Source: Natrononativus amylolyticus
GTDB lineage: Archaea > Halobacteriota > Halobacteria > Halobacteriales > Natrialbaceae
NCBI RefSeq assembly: GCF_024362525.1
Contig: NZ_CP101458.1
Span: forward strand, 1,426,001-1,490,000
Length of the DNA stretch: 64,000 nucleotides
Reading direction: 5' to 3'
Below the pieces are notes generated by a model. That model saw only the letters and a program-made list of their open reading frames with translations. It did no database searches and was not told the origin of the DNA. Below are positions 59,712-64,000 of the stretch, in pieces (position 1 is the stretch's first letter; every line of letters starts with the position of its first letter). A program made the translations under genes and the position numbers.

Positions 59712-59875
59712 AGTGATCCTCGCCTGCGTGCGCGCCGATTTAATCACCACCCTACCTGCGTATGGTGATTCGTAAACGCTCGAGTGGGGGTGCTTAACGG
59801 AAAAACGACGTCCGATATAGTACTCGGATTGTAGATAACTACTGAAATTTACTCGACCCGGAAAGAACGTTGTGC

Positions 59876-60008
59876 GCCGACAGTAACGCCAGTACACCGT
59901 GCCGACAGTAACGCCAGTAACCCCGTTTCATCGCGCCGATAGCGCATCGATCCACTGGTCCGTAGCACATCGGCCCACTGGTCCTTAGCGTATCGATCCG
60001 CGGGTCCG
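59876..60008. repeat. Short tandem repeats in the pckA-EthD spacer
   Basis: GCCGACAGTAACGCCAGTA occurs at 59876 and 59901 (25-bp period). It is followed by three 23-bp units starting TAGCGCATCGATCCACTGGT (59940), TAGCACATCGGCCCACTGGT (59963) and TAGCGTATCGATCCGCGGGT (59986). This fills much of the 407-bp spacer, which has no gene. The DNA looks non-coding and could be an array of protein-binding sites. Confidence 0.8.
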
Positions 60009-60082
60009 TTCGAAGCCGCTCCGTGGCAATTCTTGCGAACCGACAGAGCAAAGAACCGGCCCGAAGACCCCACGGACGAGCC

Positions 60083-60406
60083 ATGATCAAGTTCGTCAAC
60101 GTGCTGGTTCGCAGGGAGGGGCTGAGCCACGAGGAGTTCGTCGAGCGCTGGACGGGCGATCACGCCGAACTGGCTTCGGAACTTCCGGGACTCCGAAGGT
60201 ACACGACGTCGGTTCCGACCGATCCCGAACAGTCGAGTCACGACGGGATCGTCGAGCTGTACTTCGACGACATGGGCGCTCTCGGCGCCGCATTCGAGTC
60301 CGACGCCGGCCAGGCCGTCCAGGACGACGCCGCCGAGTTCGTGGACATGGAACGCAGCGAACGGCTGATCGTCGAGGAGACGGTTCAGCTCGACGAGACA
60401 GTATGA
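60083..60406 (+). CDS. EthD-family small protein (107 aa)
   Basis: The protein matches the EthD ferredoxin-like fold: MIKFVNVLVRREGLSHEEFV, RWTGDHAELASELPGLRRYT, and HDGIVELYFDDMGALGAAF. EthD proteins are dimeric alpha-beta barrels; some help degrade ethers, others act as isomerases or carriers. The stop overlaps the start of the ThDP enzyme gene as ATGA, so the two are co-translated. The role is likely set by the partner. Confidence 0.82.
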   Translation: MIKFVNVLVRREGLSHEEFVERWTGDHAELASELPGLRRYTTSVPTDPEQSSHDGIVELYFDDMGALGAAFESDAGQAVQDDAAEFVDMERSERLIVEETVQLDETV

Positions 60407-62193
60407 GCGACGACCGCGACGCAAACGACGGCCGTGACCCAGCAGACGACCCGCCAGCCACCGGTCGCACGACCGCCGATCGGATCCTCGAGACGATCGA
60501 GGCGCTCGAGGTCGAGTACGTCTTCGGCTACCCGGGCGGGCGCGCGATCGAGTTGTTCGAATCGATCGGCCACGGCGAAACCGACGTCTCCGTAATCCGT
60601 CCGCGCGACGAGCGCGAAGCGAGCGTGATGGCCGAGGCGTACGGCCGGATGACCGGCTCCCCCGCCGTGCTCGCCGGTCAGGGACCCTGGATCGGCAGCC
60701 TCGGCGCGATCGGACAGATGGAGGCCCGACTGGGGTCCTCGCCGATGGTCGTCCTCACCGAAGCCTCCGAGCGCGGGGACTACTCGACGCTCGCACCCTA
60801 CCAGCAGTCCCGCGGGGATTACGGCGGGCTCTCGCTCCCGAAGATCCTCGACGGAATCACCAAGGAGTGGTGGTTTCCCCGAACCCCCACCGAAACCGTT
60901 CGCAGCGTCCAGCTCGCGTTCAAGCACGCGACCGCCGGCCGCAACGGTCCCTGCGCGGTGATCCTCGACGGGAACGCCGTCACGGACTCATTTCCCGACG
61001 AGTCGACCCCCGCCGTCTGGGACGACGGAAAGCAGGTGCGAAACTGGGAGTCGAAGCCGACCGACGGCGACGTCGAGGCGGCCCACGACGCCCTCGTGGC
61101 GGCCGACCGGCCGGTGATCCTCGCCGGAAACGGCGTTCACGCCGCCGAGGCCTACGACGAACTCGAGGCCGCCGCCGAGACCTACGACGCGGTCGTCGCG
61201 ACCTCCTACCTCGGGAAGTCGACGATTCCGGAGACCCACGAGCGCGCCGCCGGCGTCATCGGTTCGTTCGGCCACGAGGGGGCCAACCGGGTCGTCAGCG
61301 AGGCCGACGTCCTGCTGGTCGTCGGCTGTCGGCTGAACCCGATGGACTCGAACTGGCAGGCGGAGTCGTTCATCCGCCCCGACGAGCAGACGATCCTCCA
61401 CGCCGACGTCGACTCGCGTAACGCGGGCTGGGTCTACCCCGCCGACGTTGGCCTGATCGGCGACGCTCGAGAAACGCTCGCCGCCCTCGTCGCCGCGGCC
61501 GGGGAGGCGGACGGCGAGGTCGACGGATCGAGGACCGGCGCCGGCGAAAACGGCTGGGCGCTCGAGCGCGCCGCGACCGCCCGCGAGGACTTCTCGGTTC
61601 CGGAGTGTGAGTCCGACGACGTGCCGATCAAACCACAGCGAGTCTGTAAGGCCGTCGAGGCGGTCCTCGACGAGAACACCGTCGTCACGGCCGACTCCGG
61701 AAACAACCGCTTCTGGCTGCTCAACTACCTCCAGACTCGCGACACCGGAAGCTACTACGGCAGCGGCGGCGTCGGCGCGATGGGCTGGGCCGCCCCCGCA
61801 GCCGTCACCGCGGCCCTGCTCGGCAACGACGCCATCTGCGTGGCGGGCGACGGCGGCTTCGCCATGACGATGACCGCCCTCGAGACGGCCGTCGACTGCG
61901 GCGTCGCGCCCGCGTTCGTCGTCATGAACGACACCTCGCTCGGGATGGTCCGGCAGATGGACGAGGGAATGCCCGGCACGGAGTTCCACGACACCGACTT
62001 CGTCGGCGTCGCGCGGGCGCTCGGCGGCGACGGCGTCAGAGTCGACGACCCCGCGGACCTCGAGGGAGCCGTCCGCGACGCGAAGGCGGCCGACGTGCCG
62101 ACGGTCGTCGACGTCCGGATCGACCGCGAGGAGGACATGGCCGAGACGCTCTCCTCGTCGTTCTACGACGCAGTCGGCGGACTCCACGAGTGA
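60403..62193 (+). CDS. ThDP-dependent enzyme of the acetolactate synthase family
   Basis: The 596-residue protein has the three ThDP domains. The N-terminal domain has EYVFGYPGGRAIELFESIG and RDEREASVMAEAYGRMTG, whose Glu activates the cofactor. A central FAD/nucleotide-like domain (VILAGNGVHAAEAYDELEAA) follows. The C-terminal ThDP-binding domain has the metal motif GDGGFAMTMTALETAV and ending MNDTSLG. The active-site loops differ from IlvB, so the substrate may be another 2-oxoacid, as in benzoylformate or sulfopyruvate decarboxylases. No regulatory small subunit is nearby. Coupled to the EthD gene. Confidence 0.83.
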   Translation: MSDDRDANDGRDPADDPPATGRTTADRILETIEALEVEYVFGYPGGRAIELFESIGHGETDVSVIRPRDEREASVMAEAYGRMTGSPAVLAGQGPWIGSLGAIGQMEARLGSSPMVVLTEASERGDYSTLAPYQQSRGDYGGLSLPKILDGITKEWWFPRTPTETVRSVQLAFKHATAGRNGPCAVILDGNAVTDSFPDESTPAVWDDGKQVRNWESKPTDGDVEAAHDALVAADRPVILAGNGVHAAEAYDELEAAAETYDAVVATSYLGKSTIPETHERAAGVIGSFGHEGANRVVSEADVLLVVGCRLNPMDSNWQAESFIRPDEQTILHADVDSRNAGWVYPADVGLIGDARETLAALVAAAGEADGEVDGSRTGAGENGWALERAATAREDFSVPECESDDVPIKPQRVCKAVEAVLDENTVVTADSGNNRFWLLNYLQTRDTGSYYGSGGVGAMGWAAPAAVTAALLGNDAICVAGDGGFAMTMTALETAVDCGVAPAFVVMNDTSLGMVRQMDEGMPGTEFHDTDFVGVARALGGDGVRVDDPADLEGAVRDAKAADVPTVVDVRIDREEDMAETLSSSFYDAVGGLHE

Positions 62194-62369
62194 TCGCCGA
62201 CGAGTCGCCGGCGATCACTGGTGATTTACGAGTAATCACTGGGCGCAGCCGAGCGACTGGCGAGCGGTCGCCACCCGCTGGCGACGTCTCGCTCGCCGAC
62301 TCCGGGCGTGACGACCCGAACCGTCGCGGAACGTTTCGCAACCGAGCAACGAAATAAACGATACGCACG

Positions 62370-62378
62370 ACTTTAACC
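62370..62378 (+). promoter_or_regulatory. TATA box for the MOSC gene
   Basis: ACTTTAACC is centred 27 bases before the ATG at 62401, which decides that start over in-frame upstream codons. The transcript would be leaderless. Confidence 0.55.
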
Positions 62379-62400
62379 GTCGACTGCGATTGTGCGTCCG

Positions 62401-63228
62401 ATGCCCCACCTCGAGTCGATACTGGTTCACCCGATCAAGTCGCTCGACGCGGCTGCCGTCGACGCCGCGAAGATCGGCGAGAACGGCGGTCTCGAGTGGG
62501 ACCGACGGTACGCGATCGTCGACGAGAACGGCGGGTACGTCAACGGAAAGCGCGAGCAGCGGATCCACCGCCTGCGCGCCGAGTTCGACCTCGAGCGAGA
62601 AACCATCGCGATCCGGGACGACGGCTCGTCCGGGGCTTCGCCGCGCGAGCGGGAGCTGTCGGCGCGGACGTTCCACCTCGAACTCGACCGCCGGGCGCTC
62701 GAGTCGTACCTCACCGAGTTCTTCGAGTATCCCGTGACGCTGGTTCGCGAGGAGGAAGGTGGATTTCCGGACGACACGGCGGCGGCTGGACCGACGGTTA
62801 TCTCGAGGGGGACCCTCGAGGCGGTCGCCGACTGGTTCGACGGGATCGATCCAACGGAGATGCGTCGACGGCTCCGGCCCAACCTCGTCGTCGACGGCCC
62901 CGCCTTCTGGGAGGACCGACTGTACGACGAACCCGGGCGGGTCGTTCCGTTCGGGACCGACGCGACGACGCTCCACGGCGTCAACCCCTGCCAGCGCTGC
63001 GTCGTTCCGACTCGAGATCCCGACACCGGCGAGGTGACGCCCGACTTTCGCGAGCGGTTCGTCGACCGCCGCGAGGCGACGCTCCCGGAGTGGGCGGGCG
63101 ACGCCTGGTTCGACCACTACTTCCGGCTGATGGTCAACACGCGGGTGCCCGAGTCGTCGTGGGGCGAGCGCCTCGAGACGGGCGATCGGCTCACTGTCGG
63201 CGACCCGATGGCCGATCCGTCGGGCTGA
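62401..63228 (+). CDS. MOSC-domain protein
   Basis: The 275-residue protein has an N-terminal beta-barrel (LVHPIKSLDAAAVDAAKIGE, WDRRYAIVDENGGYVNGKRE) and a MOSC core, with the conserved cysteines Cys197 and Cys200 in NPCQRCVVPTRDPDTGE. MOSC proteins carry sulfur or molybdenum cofactor; mARC enzymes reduce N-hydroxylated compounds. The last strand (GERLETGDRLTVGDP) completes the fold. Haloarchaeal copies are usually alone, as here. Substrate unknown. Confidence 0.85.
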   Translation: MPHLESILVHPIKSLDAAAVDAAKIGENGGLEWDRRYAIVDENGGYVNGKREQRIHRLRAEFDLERETIAIRDDGSSGASPRERELSARTFHLELDRRALESYLTEFFEYPVTLVREEEGGFPDDTAAAGPTVISRGTLEAVADWFDGIDPTEMRRRLRPNLVVDGPAFWEDRLYDEPGRVVPFGTDATTLHGVNPCQRCVVPTRDPDTGEVTPDFRERFVDRREATLPEWAGDAWFDHYFRLMVNTRVPESSWGERLETGDRLTVGDPMADPSG

Positions 63229-63254
63229 CGCGGATCGAGGGCAACTCTCGCCGC

Positions 63255-63845
63255 TCAGCCGACGGTCTGCGTCTCCGCGTCGAGGGCCGTCGCCGTGTAG
63301 TAGGCGGTCTCCCCGGGAACGACCACCCCGAGTTCGACCGCTGCCTGTTCGTCGGCGTCGAACCCGAGTTCGTCGGTCGCGATCTGCTCGAGTTCGGCGC
63401 CAGACTCGTCGTAGAACGCGGCGACGACGACCACCCGACGCGCCCGCCCGCCGTTGACGACGGTCGCGACGAGTTCGACGGGCTCGCCGCGAACGGCCCG
63501 AATCGCCGACTCGTCTTCCGTTTCGGTCCGAACGGTGGCGTCGATGACCGCGAGGTCCTCGTCGGTGTCGGAGACGGCCTCGCGGTAGATCCGAATCCGG
63601 TTGCGGATCGCCTCGAGCCGACGGGCGTGGTCGCCCTCGACCTGTTCCTGGGCGCGCAACAGCAGGCTCTCGACGTCGTCGAGTAGCGACGCCTGTGTTG
63701 CCGCCTCGCGGACCTCGAACCTCGCGAGGTCTTCGCGGGCCTGTTCGATGGCGACGGCCGGATCGCCGCCGACGTCTGCCTGGATCGCCTCGAGGTCGTC
63801 GTCGACGCGGAGCACTGCCGGAAGCGAAGCGGTGGCGTTCGACAT
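63255..63845 (-). CDS. Haloarchaeal protein with helical and CARDB-like parts (196 aa)
   Basis: The first 100 residues are helical and acidic (EQAREDLARFEVREAATQAS, ARRLEAIRNRIRIYREAVSD), probably a coiled-coil, and resemble DUF7553 (from memory). The second half has beta-strand pairs (EPVELVATVVNGGRARRVVV, ETAYYTATALDAET) like the CARDB fold of secreted proteins, but no signal peptide is present. It is divergent from the cut-off gene at the right edge. Function unknown. Confidence 0.62.
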   Translation of the reverse strand: MSNATASLPAVLRVDDDLEAIQADVGGDPAVAIEQAREDLARFEVREAATQASLLDDVESLLLRAQEQVEGDHARRLEAIRNRIRIYREAVSDTDEDLAVIDATVRTETEDESAIRAVRGEPVELVATVVNGGRARRVVVVAAFYDESGAELEQIATDELGFDADEQAAVELGVVVPGETAYYTATALDAETQTVG

Positions 63846-63961
63846 GGCGTACTCGAGGTTCGACGGACGGAGGGGTGAACGTTGACCTTGCAGCGACCCC
63901 CGGTCGCGGCGGCCACCCGTTTCAGGAACGCTTTTGCCGTTCTGCCGGGACGTTCGTGATA

Positions 63962-64000
63962 ATGTCTGTCGATAACTCCACGGTACTCGTTACTGGCGGG
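63962..64000 (+). CDS. NAD(P)-binding Rossmann protein, N-terminal fragment (cut by edge)
   Basis: The 13 codons seen, MSVDNSTVLVTGG, are the usual start of an NAD-dependent epimerase/dehydratase or short-chain dehydrogenase (TGG opening the dinucleotide loop). The rest of the gene is outside the window, so the family stays open. Confidence 0.55.
   Translation, partial: MSVDNSTVLVTGG

Noticed and set aside
59691-60099. Small minus-strand frames in the repeat-rich spacer
   Set aside because: They are made by the short tandem repeats and lack any domain or plausible start.
1-64000. tRNA, rRNA, CRISPR array or insertion sequence
   Set aside because: No cloverleaf-like genes, regular spacer arrays or transposase genes were recognised by reading; short RNAs without strong structure could be missed.

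Overview
The window is a high-GC, acid-rich stretch of a haloarchaeal chromosome (class Halobacteria; the gene set suits a Natrialba, Natrinema or Haloterrigena type genome). The evidence is the strongly acidic proteins, archaeal information-processing genes (TFB, Rpo4, Rpo11, aEF-1beta, ribosomal L1, L10, L11, L12 and L21e), salactin, Tat lipoproteins, a PGF-CTERM surface protein, and many genes whose TATA box lies about 27 bases before the start codon, as expected for leaderless mRNAs. No rRNA, tRNA, CRISPR array or insertion sequence was recognised.

Layout. 1-5 kb: lactate-utilisation (LUD) genes, a divergent Nramp-like transporter, and the actin-like salactin with a membrane partner. 5-15 kb: a METTL5-type methyltransferase, a covalent-flavin oxidoreductase, a rhomboid protease, rpo11, a flavin reductase, hisF, a pair of half-size MgtE transporters and small regulators. 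15-26 kb: a sulfite-oxidase-like gene and a menaquinone locus in two blocks (menF-menD, then menB-menA-menC-menE). The blocks are separated by an amidohydrolase and an acidic-repeat Tat lipoprotein, and a 108-bp near-perfect inverted repeat sits between menB and menA. 26-35 kb: an NRDE protein, gatCA, tfb, an asparagine-synthase-like/PHP pair, a parallel beta-helix Tat protein, a Gfo/Idh/MocA oxidoreductase and a PGF-CTERM protein. 35-43 kb: methionine synthase split into two genes, a MATE exporter, and the archaeal cluster rpl21e-rpo4-DUF655-rsmA followed by mscS and hemK2. 43-49 kb: an AT-richer accessory island with a truncated gene, a cystathionine synthase/lyase, small regulators, and a gene with the class I terpene-synthase motif set beside a FilR1-type regulator. 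49-55.6 kb: aEF-1beta, a TctA-like permease and the L11 / L1-L10-L12 genes, where L1 has its own promoter and a leader hairpin. 55.6-58 kb: a replication origin with orc1/cdc6 and origin recognition boxes on both sides of the gene. 58-64 kb: ATP-type PEP carboxykinase, a repeat-rich spacer, an EthD/ThDP-enzyme operon, a MOSC protein, and the start of a Rossmann-fold gene cut by the window edge.

Working together: menF, D, B, A, C and E supply most of the menaquinone route. The two metE halves and the cystathionine enzyme serve methionine/cysteine metabolism. gatCA supports tRNA amidation. The Orc1/Cdc6 gene and its boxes form an initiator/origin unit. The most novel item is the terpene-synthase-like gene at 47667-48656. 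Functions are read from sequence motifs and family knowledge; no database search was run.
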